NCBI GenBank assembly: GCA_051294375.1
Contig: CM119271.1
Coordinates: forward strand, 15,258,770 to 15,322,769
DNA: 64,000 nt
Reading direction: 5' to 3'
Source: Paraspadella gotoi
Taxonomy: Eukaryota; Chaetognatha
Part shown: piece by piece, positions 12,035 through 23,110 of the stretch
How positions within the stretch are numbered: the first letter of the stretch is position 1
How the letters are laid out: the number at the start of each line of letters is the position of its first letter
The notes under the pieces: model-generated
What the model saw: only the letters and a program-made list of their open reading frames with translations
Told to the model about the DNA's origin: nothing
The model's database searches: none
Translations under genes and position numbers: made by a program

Positions 12035-12500
12035 TGATTGAAGTTACGGGGTTAGAAGAGATGGACTGACGTGATTGGAAGTGATTGAGAGGTTTAGTTA
12101 TGATGAAGTGATGGGGTTAAAAGTGAAGATTTGATGGGGCTAGAAGTGATGGGATTAAAAGTGAAGATTTGATGGGGTCAGAAGTAATGAAGTGATTGGG
12201 TTAGAGGTGATGAAGTGCGGTTATGAGGGCGATGAAAGTTAGATATCGATGGGTCAGCTCCGTAGATGTTGAAATTATATATATATATATTGTATATATA
12301 ACTTAATTATAATTGAAAATAGCAACGCGAAATATGAGAAAATAAGAAAACAAATCTGATCCAGTTGAGGCGAAATTCTCTCTTCTTTTCTTTTCTTTAT
12401 TTTTTCTTTTTTTTTCTTTTCTTTATTTTTTCCTTTTTTTTTCTTTCTTTCTCTCTCATCCCTTCAGCCCCGAATTTGATCCGTCAAAGGGAAACCATAA
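12035..12500. repeat. Degenerate GATGGGGTTAGAAGTGAT repeats and T/C runs
   Basis: 12040-12240 contains irregular repeats of GTGATGGGGTTAGAAGTGA-like words. 12375-12455 is a TTTTC/CTTT run. No gene is seen. Confidence 0.6.
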
Positions 12501-13165
12501 CCCTAAATGGCATTTTTGTTTTTACGCCTTTGCCATAACCCCTAAAATGGCATTTTTTCTCAACGCCTACGCCATAATCATTAAATGGCATTTTCTTTTG
12601 GTCGGAATCATGACGCCCGAGACATATTTGGTTCATGCACTCTGCAATCTGCCATCGGTAATCATCAACCTGCCATCTAGAGCCCTCTGCAATCTGCCAT
12701 CAAGTAATCATCAACCGCTGCCATCTAACACCTCTGCAATCTGCCAATCGTATCATCAACCTGCATCATCCTCTGCAATCTGCCATCGTAATCATCAATC
12801 ATGCCATCTACTGCGTGCAATCTGCCATTCGTAATCATCAACCTGCCATCTAACCCTCTGCAAATCTGCCATCAGTAATCATCAACAACCAGCTGCCATC
12901 TAACCCTCTGCAATCTTGCTCGAGTAATCTCACCTGCGCATCTACCCTCTGCAATCTGCCATCGGGTAATCCACCAACCCTCCATCTACCCTCTGGCAAT
13001 CTTGCATCGGTAAATCATCAAACTATGCCATCTAGCCCTACTGCAATCTGCATCGGTAATCATTTCAAGCTCTGCCATGCTAACGCCTCTGCAAATCTGC
13101 CATCGGTCAATCATCACCCCTGCCATCTACGCCTCTGAATATATGGTCATATTACAATCTGCTGC
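12500..13165. repeat. Minisatellite of TCTGCAATCTGCCATC-GGTAATCATCAA units
   Basis: Roughly 12-14 imperfect copies of a 40-50 bp unit with the order CTCTGCAATCTGCCATC, GGTAATCATCAA, CCTGCCATCTA. Neighbouring units differ mainly by single-base insertions and deletions, as expected of residual read error or of a fast-mutating minisatellite. An open frame at 12547-12834 reads through the units and is not considered a gene. Confidence 0.85.
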
Positions 13166-13217
13166 GAATTGCCTAAATCTGCCAAATCCTCAATGAAACT
13201 ATATAAGTCACTTTTCG

Positions 13218-13565
13218 ATCGATGTCGGTCGTCGGTCGTTCCGTCGGTCGGTCCGTCGGTCCGGTCGGTCGGTCGGTCGGGTCCGTCGGTCGTCCCGTCG
13301 GTCGTCCGTCGGTCGGTCGGTCCGTCCCGTCGGCTCGTCGGGTCGTCGGTGGTCCGTCGGGTCGGTCCGGTTCCGAGTCGTCGTCGGTCGGTTGAGGATC
13401 GGGTCCGTCGTCGGGTCCGTCGTCCGTCCGTCGGTCGGTCGCGTCCGTCCGTTCGGTCGGTCGGTCCGTCCGTCGGTCCGTCGGTTGGTCCGTCCGTCGG
13501 TCGCGTCGGTCTCGTCCGTCGGTCGTCGCGGTCGTATCGGTCGGTCGGTCCAGCTCGGTCACGCT
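13218..13565. repeat. (GGTC)n/(CGGT)n tetranucleotide satellite block
   Basis: Block of about 350 bp of CGGTCGGTC with CCGTCGGT and CGTC variants. A second block of the same kind lies at 60308-60690. Unit phase changes often, and open frames on both strands (Arg/Ser/Val/Gly or Asp/Arg/Pro/Thr) follow from the period and lack of stops. Confidence 0.9.
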
Positions 13566-13894
13566 GTCTGTCCGGTCTCCACTTCGTTTAAAAATCTTAT
13601 AACTTGCCTATAGTATTGTTGCTCATTTGTTAAAAAATCAAATCTAAGCGACTACTATCGCCGCCTTTTTGTTTTTAAAGAATTTAAAAAATAAATGGCA
13701 ATGAAAGTAAAAAGAAAAGTAATGCGCGCCACACCTTGGAATAACCGTTCCTTGTTTGGTTTTATTCTGATATTTCCAACTTCTCACTCGAATGTGATGC
13801 ATTCACATCTCTCGGTGAATCCGTGGTCCATTCGTGAAAGAGCTGACCTCATTCACTCCTTTTCATCGTCACTGGAGAATCGATCTTCTTGACT

Positions 13895-14155
13895 CATCTG
13901 GCATCCCCTCCTCCCCTTCCTCCCTCTCCCTTCTCCCCCTTAGCTCTTCCTCTCCCCTTCCTCCCCCCTTCCTCCCCTTCCTCCCCCTTCCTCACCCTTC
14001 CTCCCCCTTCCTCCCCCCTTCCTCCCCCTTCCTCTCCCCTTCCTCCCCCTTCCTCCCGCCCTTCCCTCCCCTTCCTCCCCCCTTCCTCCCCTTCTCCCCC
14101 TTCCTCCCCCTCCTCCCCCTTCCTCCCCTTCCTCCTCCCTTCCTCCCCTCCGAAT
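13895..14155. repeat. (CCTTCCTCCC)n pyrimidine minisatellite
   Basis: C/T-only array of about 250 bp with 9-11 bp units such as CTTCCTCCCC. Strongly purine/pyrimidine asymmetric. Confidence 0.9.
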
Positions 14156-14284
14156 CAAGTGATCGAATCTATGATGGCATAATTCCAAATTGGTCTCCCC
14201 CTCCACCCAACTTCTCTCTCTTTCGCACCCGTCGTTCGGCGCTCGCTATGGCGAAAACGAAATGCGTCTTCAAAAAGCCATTCG

Positions 14285-14375
14285 AGCCACGCCCATTTTT
14301 GTCCACGCCCCCTTTTTTTCCACGCCCCCTTTTTGTCCACGCCCCATTTTTGTCCACGCCCCATTTTTCGTCACT
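14285..14375. repeat. Tandem CCACGCCC-TTTTTGT repeat
   Basis: Five units of about 17 bp, each CCACGCCC followed by a T-rich TTTTTGT or TTTTTTT stretch. Confidence 0.85.
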
Positions 14376-14529
14376 TCCACCTGGCCCTTTTTTTTCTCTC
14401 ATTCTGTCTCTCTTTCTTTCTCTCACTCTCTCTCTCTCTTGTTTCTTCTGTCCCGGCTTTCTCTTTTCAGACTCTCGTTCTTTCTAGAGCTTTGTTTTTT
14501 GTCTCACTCTCTCCTGTTTCCATCTCTCT

Positions 14530-14809
14530 CCCCCCTCACTCTCTCTCTTCTCTCTCTCACCTCTCTCTACCCCTTTTCTCTCCACTCTCTCACTCCCCCA
14601 TTCTATTCTTCTGTCTCTCCCTCCATCATTTGTCTACCCTCTACCTTGACCATTGGACTCAGTTTTTACCGACATCCGTCTCTTTGATCGAAATCAGCGT
14701 CGCCTTGAAATATTTCTGTAGGCTTCGTTTTCCCGCGACAGGTGACATCGCCTGTCGGCTGCATTTACCCGACAACGAATCGCCCACGAATTTCAAGGTT
14801 TAATATTTC

Positions 14810-14862
<53 letters not shown>

Positions 14863-15535
14863 CAGAGGGAGAGACAACATCCTCTCGACCTACAAACGAC
14901 TACTAATCATATTTCCTGTCAGAATTCCACAATTCTTTTCTCATCAAGATCACCCCCATCAACTTTTCGTTTCCCCATCACTTTTCGTTTCCGCCATCAC
15001 GACTCCTTGGATCGTCTTTTCCTTCTCCATCAGACCTGACCCATCACCAGCCGAGCTTCACCTCTTCCTCCATCATTCTGTGAGACTCCATCGCTTCTCA
15101 TCTCTCTCCAAAAAAGTAATTCGCTTACGTTTTTTCTTCATCAGCCTTCGACCCCATCATTCAACATCGAACCTCTCTCTCTCTCTCTCCTCTCTTATCT
15201 CTCTCTCTCTCTTATCTCTCTCTCCTCTCTGACATTTACCTTTCACCTTTACCTCTTTAAAAGAACGCAGATTCCGTCTCTTGACGTCAATTCTCTGCCA
15301 AAATGCCACTGGTCATTACCGCATCTTTGCTTCAATATCAAATGCCATTTGCCCATTACCTTCCGTCGATTGATGCCATTCTTTTAAATGTTCTCCCTGT
15401 CTTTTCTTTTCTTTCCTCCCTCCTCTTCCTCCCTGTCTTCTCTTTCACTCCCTCCTCTTCCTATTTCATTCTGAGTTTGACAAAGGAATTCCTTTCATCT
15501 TCATCATCATCAATTATCACATCGTCATCATATCG

Positions 15536-15601
<66 letters not shown>

Positions 15602-16572
15602 TCATCATCGTCCTCTCTTAAATTCTTTCACACAAAAGACGCGCTTCCTTACCTCCCCGCCATCCTTACCTTGATGCCATTTCTCTTTTATCTCGGAAAA
15701 ATTCCTCAGCCATCTATCTTTGCCATTTTTTCTTGCCATGTTCTCTGCCATCTTATCACCAGTTCCAACACCATCTCTCTTGTCATCTCTCTTGCCATCC
15801 TTATTGCCAATCTCTAACCGCCATCTCTCTTGCCAGTTTCTCTGCTCTTCTGCCTCTCGTCTTGCCATTCATTGTCATCTAAGCATCTCTCTACGTTTTG
15901 CAACGCCATCTCTCGACGCAATCTCAAACGCCCCTCTATTAACATTTCTCTTGCCACTTATATCGCCATTCTCTTGTATTTTCTAGCATCACTCCTTCTG
16001 CGATTCTGCCATCTCCCCTAATCAACACGACCAGTCACCTTTAAATTCCGGCGTCATTACCGTCCGGCGCTTAACCGGCCGCGTCCCGTCGCTTCTCGGA
16101 TCCAAATCGCGGCGCTCATCGTAGGCAATTGTCGGGAGCGCATGCGCGGCCAGCCGGGGAGTAGCGACAGCGACGCGGGCAGAGCGCGTCATATACATTC
16201 AGCGTTCAAAACCTCTGGATTCGCCTAAAAGGTTCTGTTGCCTTGGGGCTCGCTAGTGTTGCTCGAGCTAACTGTCTAATTTGTTGCCAAACGCTCCTTT
16301 GGGTTGCAGATATGTATTTGCCAACTGGCAATGGGCTCAAAGCCGCCAGTGTCCGGCTTTCTAGGGATTACCTTGAGCTAATTGCTGCAAGTAGCTGCAT
16401 GCGCTGCAGTGACTTGATCGAGCTTGTGCCACAATCATAAAAGTTGATGTGAAGCCGCGATGATTGGCATAATTGTCTCTGCATCGTTGTTCGCCATCTC
16501 ATTTATGGCATTTTCCTGCCCTTTTATGCCATCGTGATTTGAGCGCATCCTCGTTTATCAAAGACTGGCGAG
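14530..16572. repeat. Tandem segmental copy, left (copy A)
   Basis: Matches 16598-18598 colinearly. Shared landmarks in order are: the Ser/Leu-type CT stretch; a unique segment around GACATCCGTCTCTTTGATCG; (GA)n; CATCAC/CGTTTCC words; (CATCAT)n; TGCCATCTCTCTTGCCA units; a GC-rich block near 16.06-16.2 kb; and the ending CGCATCCTCGTTTATCAAAG. Differences are mostly 1-2 base indels. A 25-N gap separates the copies. No gene recognised. Confidence 0.85.
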
Positions 16573-16597
16573 NNNNNNNNNNNNNNNNNNNNNNNNN

Positions 16598-16860
16598 TCT
16601 CTCTCTCTCTCTCTCCTCTCTCTACCCCCTTTTCTCTCACTCTCTCACTCCCCCATTCTATTCTTCTGTCTCTCCCCCCTCATTTGTCACTCCCTCTACC
16701 TTGACCATTGGACTCAGTTTACCGACATCCGTCTCTTTGATCGAAATCAGCGTCGCCTTGAAATATTCTGTAGGCTTCGTTTTCCCCGACAGGTGACATC
16801 GCCTGTCGGCTGCATTTACCCGACAACGAATCGCCCACGAATTTCAAGGTTTAATATTTC

Positions 16861-16905
<45 letters not shown>

Positions 16906-17206
16906 AGACAAACATCCTCTCGACCTTACAAACGACTACTAATCAATATTTCCTGTCAGAATTCCACCAATTCTTTTCTCATCAAGATCACCCCATCACT
17001 TTTCGTTTCCCCATCACTTTTCGTTTCCCCATCACGACTCCTTGGATCGTCTTTTCCTTCTCCATCAGACCTGACCCCATCACCAGCCGAGCTTCACCTC
17101 TTCCTCCATCATTCTGTGAGACTCCATCGCTTCTCATCTCTCTCCAAAAAAGTAATTCGCTTACGTTTTTTCTCATCAGCCTTCGACCCCATCATTCAAC
17201 ATCGAC

Positions 17207-17244
<38 letters not shown>

Positions 17245-18598
17245 GACATTTACCTTTCACCTTTACCTCTTTAAAAGACCAGATTCCGTCTCTTGACGTC
17301 AATTCTCTGCCAAAATGCCACTGGTCATATCCGCATCTTTGCTTCAATATCAAATGCCATTTGCCATTACCTTCCGCTCGATTGATGCCATTCTTTTAAT
17401 CTTCCTCCCCTGTCTTTTCTTTCCTCCCTCCTCTTCCTCCCCTGTCTTCTCTTTCCTCCCTCCTCTTCCTATTTTCATTCTGAGTTTGACAAGGAATTCC
17501 TTTCATCTTCATCATCATCATTATCACATCGTCATCATCATCGTCATCGTCATCATCATCNNNNNNNNNNTCATCATCATCATCATCATCATCGTCCTCT
17601 CTTAAATTCTTTCCACACAAAAGACGCGTTCCTTACCTCCCGCCATCCTTACCTTGATGCCATTTCTCTTTTATCTCGGAAAAATTCCTCATGCCATCTA
17701 TCTTGCCATTTTTCTTGCCACTTCTCTGCCATCTTATCACCAGTTCCAACACCATCTCTCTTGTCATCTCTCTTGCCATCTTATTGCCATCTCTAACGCC
17801 ATCTCTCTTGCCGTTTCTCTGCCATCTTATTGCCATCTCTCTTGCCATTTCTCTGTCATCTCTAAGCCATCTCTCTTACCGTTTCTCTGCCATCTTATCG
17901 CCATCTCTAACGCCACCTCTCCGGCAATCTCAAACGCCCTCTCTATTACCATTTCTCTGCCATCTTATCGCCATCTCTCTTGTCATTTCTCTGCCATCTC
18001 TCTTGCGATCTGCCATCTCCCCTAATCAACAACGACCGTCTTTAATCCGGCGTCATTACCCGGCGCTTAACCGAAGCCGGCGCCCGTCGCTTCTCGGATC
18101 CAAATCGCGGCGCTCATCCGAGGAAATTGTCGGGAGCTGCAGCGGCGGCAGCGGGGGTAGCGACAGCAGCGGCAGAGGCGTCGATATACATCAGCGTTCA
18201 AACCTCGGATTCGCCTAAAAGGTTCTGTTGCCTTGGGGCTCGCTAGTGATTGCTCGAGCTAACTGCTCGGTAAGTTTTGTTGCTTGCAAAAGCCGCTAGC
18301 GTTTGGGCTTGCAAGATATGTATTTCTCTGGCCTATTACTTGGCAAATTGTGTTGCTTGCAAAAGCCGCCAGTGTCCGGGCTTTCTAGGGATTCCTTGAG
18401 CTAATTGCTGGGCAAGTTATGTTGCTTGCATAAGCCGCTTGTCAGTGATTGATCGAGCTTGGCCAATCAAAAGTTGATTGAAGCCGAACGATGATGGCAT
18501 AATTGTTCTCTCGTTGTTCGCCATCTCATTTATGGCATTTCCTCGCCCTTTTATGCCATCGTTGATTTGAGCGCATCCTCGTTTATCAAAGACTGCAT
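16598..18598. repeat. Tandem segmental copy, right (copy B)
   Basis: Second copy of the roughly 2-kb segment. It keeps a more complete version of a repeat of about 100 bp near 18220-18450 (GTTGCTTGCAAAAGCCGC units), of which copy A has fewer. A 10-N gap at 17561-17570 lies in the (CAT)n array. It may be a real duplication or the second haplotype placed in tandem by the assembler. Confidence 0.85.
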
Positions 18599-18672
18599 TT
18601 CATTCTTTGCCTGCATCTCTACCTGCTCGACGTCGGCTGCCAAACATAAATCTACTTTCCTTCTCGTTTTAC

Positions 18673-18800
<128 letters not shown>

Positions 18801-18934
18801 ATATAAATCTTCCCCCTTACCTTTCTCGCCCCTTACCTACGAGAGAGAGAGAGAGCACCTTTCTCGCTTCAAGCCTCGGCCTCACCTCTACTCACCTTGG
18901 CCCGACTGACCCGGGGATTTCATTCATCATCTCA

Positions 18935-19150
18935 TCAATAGGCGGAGAGGGAGGGAGAGAGGGAGGAAAGAGAGAGAGAGAGGGAGAAGGAGGGAGGAGG
19001 GAGAGAGAGAGAGAGAGGGAGAAGGAGGGAGAGAGGGAGGAGAGAGAGAAGAAGGGAGAGAGGGAGGAAAGAGAGGGAGGCGTAGAGGGAGGAGAAAGAA
19101 AGGAAGGATGATGATGTGAGATGTTAGAGAGAGAAAGAGAGAGTAGAAAG
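18935..19150. repeat. Purine (GA/GGA) tract
   Basis: About 215 nt of GAGAGGGAGG-type sequence with almost no pyrimidines. Confidence 0.9.
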
Positions 19151-20243
19151 AATGTGGGCAAGTGGTTAAAAATGTGGTCTTTTGGCTACAATTATGGTAT
19201 AGAATACGGGCGTGTGGATATAATGTGGGCAAATGGATAGAATACATATGTGGCTTAGGTGTAGCCTTCCGCGACGGAAGGGATAAAAAAAGAGAAGCCT
19301 TCAGCCCCAAAAGGGAAATAATTTTATCCTCAATGATTTTTTTTTCTTTTCAAAAGCGAAAAGTCTTCTTCCTTTGAAGCCAAGAGGCGGGTGGCCACGC
19401 CCCCCACGTTAATATCTTGCAGAAGTCAGAATCGTAATTTAATGTAGCGCATCATGGCTGCGATAACAGAACCACCAAGACGAAGACGACGACGACGCAA
19501 AACCAGACGTTTTGTTTTGTTTTTCTGCGTTTTTTTGTTTCTTTCGAGCAATAAACCGTTTTGGAAGGAATAAAACGCCTCTAAAAAACAACAACAACAA
19601 CAACAACGATGAAAAAGGAGGAGAAAAAATCCACAAAAACAGAAAAACAAACTTTTTTTGGAACCAAAACAATGTTGGTGATTTTTTTTGTTTTGGAGCG
19701 AAGTTAACTTTGCGTTCGTACAAATGAAATGGAAAACTAAACAGTAAGTAACTAAAACAAACGTATATGATTTGTTGTTTGACATTATTTAAACAAAATT
19801 TAACAAATTATAAAACTACTTTTCTCACTAAAACCATTCGAAAAACAGATAAATAAAATGATTTTTCTTTCTTTTCTTTTCTTTTCTTGTAGTCTTGAAC
19901 CCCAGATTTCCTGGCCATCATCGATTNNNNNNNNNNNNNNNNNNNNNNNNNNNNNNNNNNNNNNNNNNNNNNNNNNNNNNNNNNNNNNNNNNNNNNNNNN
20001 NNNNNNNNNNNNNNNNNNNNNNNNNNGCGAACAAAAGGGCCTTTTCGTGGCGAGGCGGACCGATATCAGAATTAACATACGTTAGGAATATATACGAGTG
20101 GAAAAGAATGTCAAATTCACAATTCGGCCACCAATTAAATTTTCAATCAATCAACTGCCACTTTCACATTTTCCCTCCCACTTTCCGCCCCCCCCCCCAA
20201 ACTGGTCTTCAGTCCGACAAAGCCCCCCCCCTCCAAGACTCAC
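19151..20243. other. Spacer downstream of the visible ABCE1 exons, with a 100-N gap
   Basis: Contains an (ACA)n run at 19590-19610, a TTTTC run at 19862-19888 and the fixed 100-N gap at 19927-20026. The remaining ABCE1 exons should lie on this side on the minus strand, but no ABC-ATPase coding is visible. The gap may be far longer than 100 bp or may be a misjoin. Confidence 0.7.
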
Positions 20244-21000
20244 GTCCTGATTCTTCATCTCGTCTTTCCTGTCCAAGAGCGACTGGACGGAGCCTTTGAC
20301 GGCCTTGGGGATCTGGTCGACGAATTGGGGCTTGATGATGGCCTTCAGATCGTCCTCCAAGATCTTGGTGAAGTAGTTCTGGAGTTCGGAGCCGCGGAAG
20401 TAGGCGAGGATCTCCGTCCAGTCGGGCGGGTCGCTGTACCGACCCAGATTAGGCTTCTGTTTTCCCGCCAAAATTTTGAGCGCCGTTGATTTACCGATCC
20501 CGTTGGTACCAACCAAACCTGATGAAGACGAGTTTTAAGTTTCATGATTTCGAAGCAAAATACTGAAGACCTTCAGGTCCTGAAGGTTCTTCACCCATAA
20601 AACTTTCCCCCCTCTCCTCACCCAAAACTTCCCCAGGCCGCGGCGTCGGCAGCCGGTGGAGCTTGAAGGAGTTTTGCGAGTATCGATGAGTCGTCTCCCT
20701 CGACAGATTGGAGGGCAAGTTGATGATCTGCACCGCCTCGAAGGGACACTTTTTCACGCAGATGCCGCAACCGATGCAGAGCTCCTCGGAGATCTGGGCG
20801 ATCTTGGAGGCGGGGGTGACCTCGATGCAGAGTTTGCCGGTGACCTGGCCGGCGGCGCCGGGTCCCATGCGCACGACCGGACAGGATCGCTTGCACTCTT
20901 GCCGACACTTTTTCGGCTTGCACTTGTCCGTACTGACGATGGCGATTCGAGTCATTTTGTCCGTCTCCTCGTCATCCTTGCGTTTCCCACGGCCAGACAT
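20244..21000 (-). CDS. ABCE1: ABCE1 (Rli1) ribosome-recycling ATPase, 5' exons only
   Basis: Exon 1 is 21000-20622 (ATG at 21000, ends phase 1 at G|GTGAGG). Exon 2 is 20518-20244 (after CAG, ends phase 0 at GAC|GTGAGT). Together they encode 218 residues of a protein that is about 600 in other eukaryotes. Exon 1 has the two ferredoxin-like 4Fe-4S clusters: [14 protein letters not shown] near residue 27 and [12 protein letters not shown] near residue 74. Exon 2 starts at the first nucleotide-binding domain with Walker [10 protein letters not shown], then the family-typical [11 protein letters not shown] and DRKDE. The family splits 80S ribosomes after termination and is essential in the cytosol. 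Oddity: nine extra residues (PGAAGQVTG) lie between RMG and KLCIEV, where I recall them directly joined in human. The signature motif and second ATPase domain are missing from the window. Identity is certain; completeness is not testable here. Confidence 0.96.
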
Positions 21001-21142
21001 TTTTTAAAACTTTTTGGGTGGTGGACTAGAGGCTAAAACTCGATGGTCGGAGAAAGTTTTTTTTTATTCTTATTTCCACGAAAAAAAAAGGAACGACAAT
21101 CTCTGCCTCGGCGTTTTTAAATTNNNNNNNNNNTTAAATATA

Positions 21143-21148
21143 TTTATT
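21143..21148 (-). promoter_or_regulatory. Candidate polyadenylation signal AATAAA for the zinc-finger gene
   Basis: AATAAA on the minus strand, about 180 nt after the zinc-finger stop at 21326 and 140 nt before the ABCE1 start. It lies next to a 10-N gap (21124-21133). Confidence 0.45.
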
Positions 21149-21325
21149 TAGGCCTAAAGCTGCGGGTAAAAAAAGTTGTTTTATCAAATATAGACGGATA
21201 AAAACTCTAAAAATTGTAATAAGACATGATTTAAATCGTAAACATAAAAGCGCAACGTGAAACTACTTAGTTGCGATCGTATTATAAAATTGTTCACATC
21301 CCTCTTCTCTCTCACTGTCTCACTC

Positions 21326-23064
21326 TCAGTCTGAGACGTGAGCTTTCCGATGAGTCTGAATCTTCTCGACGAGAAAGAGTTCCCTCGAACTGAGACTCCA
21401 CTGACAAACGTCGCAGAGAAGAAACATCTCTTTTCCCCTGAAGGCGACTTGGACGGCCTCGACCCGCGATGCGCCTTCGTCCTAACGAGAGTATATTAAT
21501 TTATTAATACGATTATTAATTAATTAGAGTAGATATAAAGACTTCCTCACCTTCCCGTCAACGACATCCCCTTCTTCCTCGTCGTCGCTGACAACGACCC
21601 GCCCCTTGTGCAAATCCCTGTATTCGTCGTCGTCGATGTAGTACTGCTTGGCCAGGTCTTCCGGTACACGGTCGACCTTCATGAAGAGCTGTTGGACAAA
21701 GTCGGGCTTGTCGCAACCGTGTTCCTTCTTGCAGTGATCCTGAGAAAGATGAATGATCGCAATAAGCCATAATTTGCAAACCTTCAGCCGATAATTTATA
21801 TTTATTCTTAAATCTTATTTACATATTGCAGTTATCATTGATATTTTCTATTGAGTTTAATTAATAAATAATAAAATTTAAAAAAAAAACCAGTTTCGTT
21901 TTACAGATCGAATCTCACGAAAGAACAAGGAAGCGAATAATCCCATTGAACCATTAAAGATTTACCATAAATCAAGAAAAAGATTAAGTTAATAGTCAGC
22001 GAAGGGCGTCATTTTTTAATAATTAAGACACAAACATATAGATCTTTCGCCAATGAATCTCGAACCTCGAATCCAGCCACCATCCCGAAACTCGTTTTCT
22101 CCCCGCAGTGGAAGCAGTGATAACGAGGGAGTCGCGGTGGCGCCACATGATGTGATCAATGAGCGTTCGATCTTCCTGCGTGTAAAACTTGAGGTCGCAT
22201 TCGGGACACTTGCTCTTCTTGTTGTTGTTGTCGCCGATGTTGGGCTTTTTGGCCGCGTATTTGGGCTTCACCTGGTTTTTTGAGCGAGTTTTTTTTATGC
22301 TACAACTACAACAATTTTAACGGTTAATATTAATAAATAATAATAACTACAACCACAACCTCATTTCCCGGCTTGGGGTTGATCTTAAAGAAGAGCCTCA
22401 TCGTATTGACGACGTCGGGCAGCAGCGGTCGAATCTCCGTCAACTTAAGATCGAGCTTCTCCCGCCGACTGTGCTGAAGAGAGTGGTTGCGCTTGAGGTG
22501 ATCCTCCAGCGAAGACTTGTGCGACCAGCTGGGGTCGTCCTTGCCAGCGTCGCGGCAGATGACGCAGACGTAGCGTCGCTGCTTGAAGTGGATGGCGGCG
22601 ACGTGGTCCTCGATGAAGACGGGCTGGGAGAGAGGGCGACTCTTGCAGAGCGGACAAGCGAAGCCCGCGTGGATCTCGTCCTTGGGACGCTCGAGCCAAC
22701 GGTTGCCGAGTGTGATCTGATCCTCAGGAAGGGAGCGACGTTGGGAATCTGGATCGTGGAAAGAGTTGACCGGGGGCGACGGCGGCGGCGGCGGAGAGCG
22801 AGGTGGAGGCGGCGATGGCGGGGCATCGTCGTCCGGCGCCGGGGAAGCCTCCGGCGCATCCTCGGCCTGGACGGACGACGTCTCGGTCTTGGGCCGAGTG
22901 GATTTGGCAGAGGATTCGCAGTCAGATCGGCAATCCTTAGATGAATGAAAAAAGTGAAAAACGGATATTTTGACGATTTATTTAAAAATTTTCAACAAGC
23001 GATTCCATTAGTTTAAAATATTGCGAAATAGTTTCCGTTTGTTGCTAATTGCGGAACATTGACA

Positions 23065-23110
<46 letters not shown>

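Noticed and set aside
12500-13160. CRISPR-like array of direct repeats with spacers
   Set aside because: The sequence is clearly animal nuclear DNA, repeats are degenerate and contiguous without unique spacers, and there are no cas genes.
13169-13613. Overlapping long ORFs on both strands
   Set aside because: The (GGTC)n period leaves several frames open at once; there is no coding signature.
13834-14803. Pro/Ser/Leu-rich ORFs of 156-217 codons
   Set aside because: They read through the CCTTCCTCCC minisatellite and CT tracts.
19862-19926. Plus-strand acceptor-like pyrimidine run ending CTTGTAG before the 100-N gap
   Set aside because: The following 35 nt are too short to judge and no partner exon is visible.
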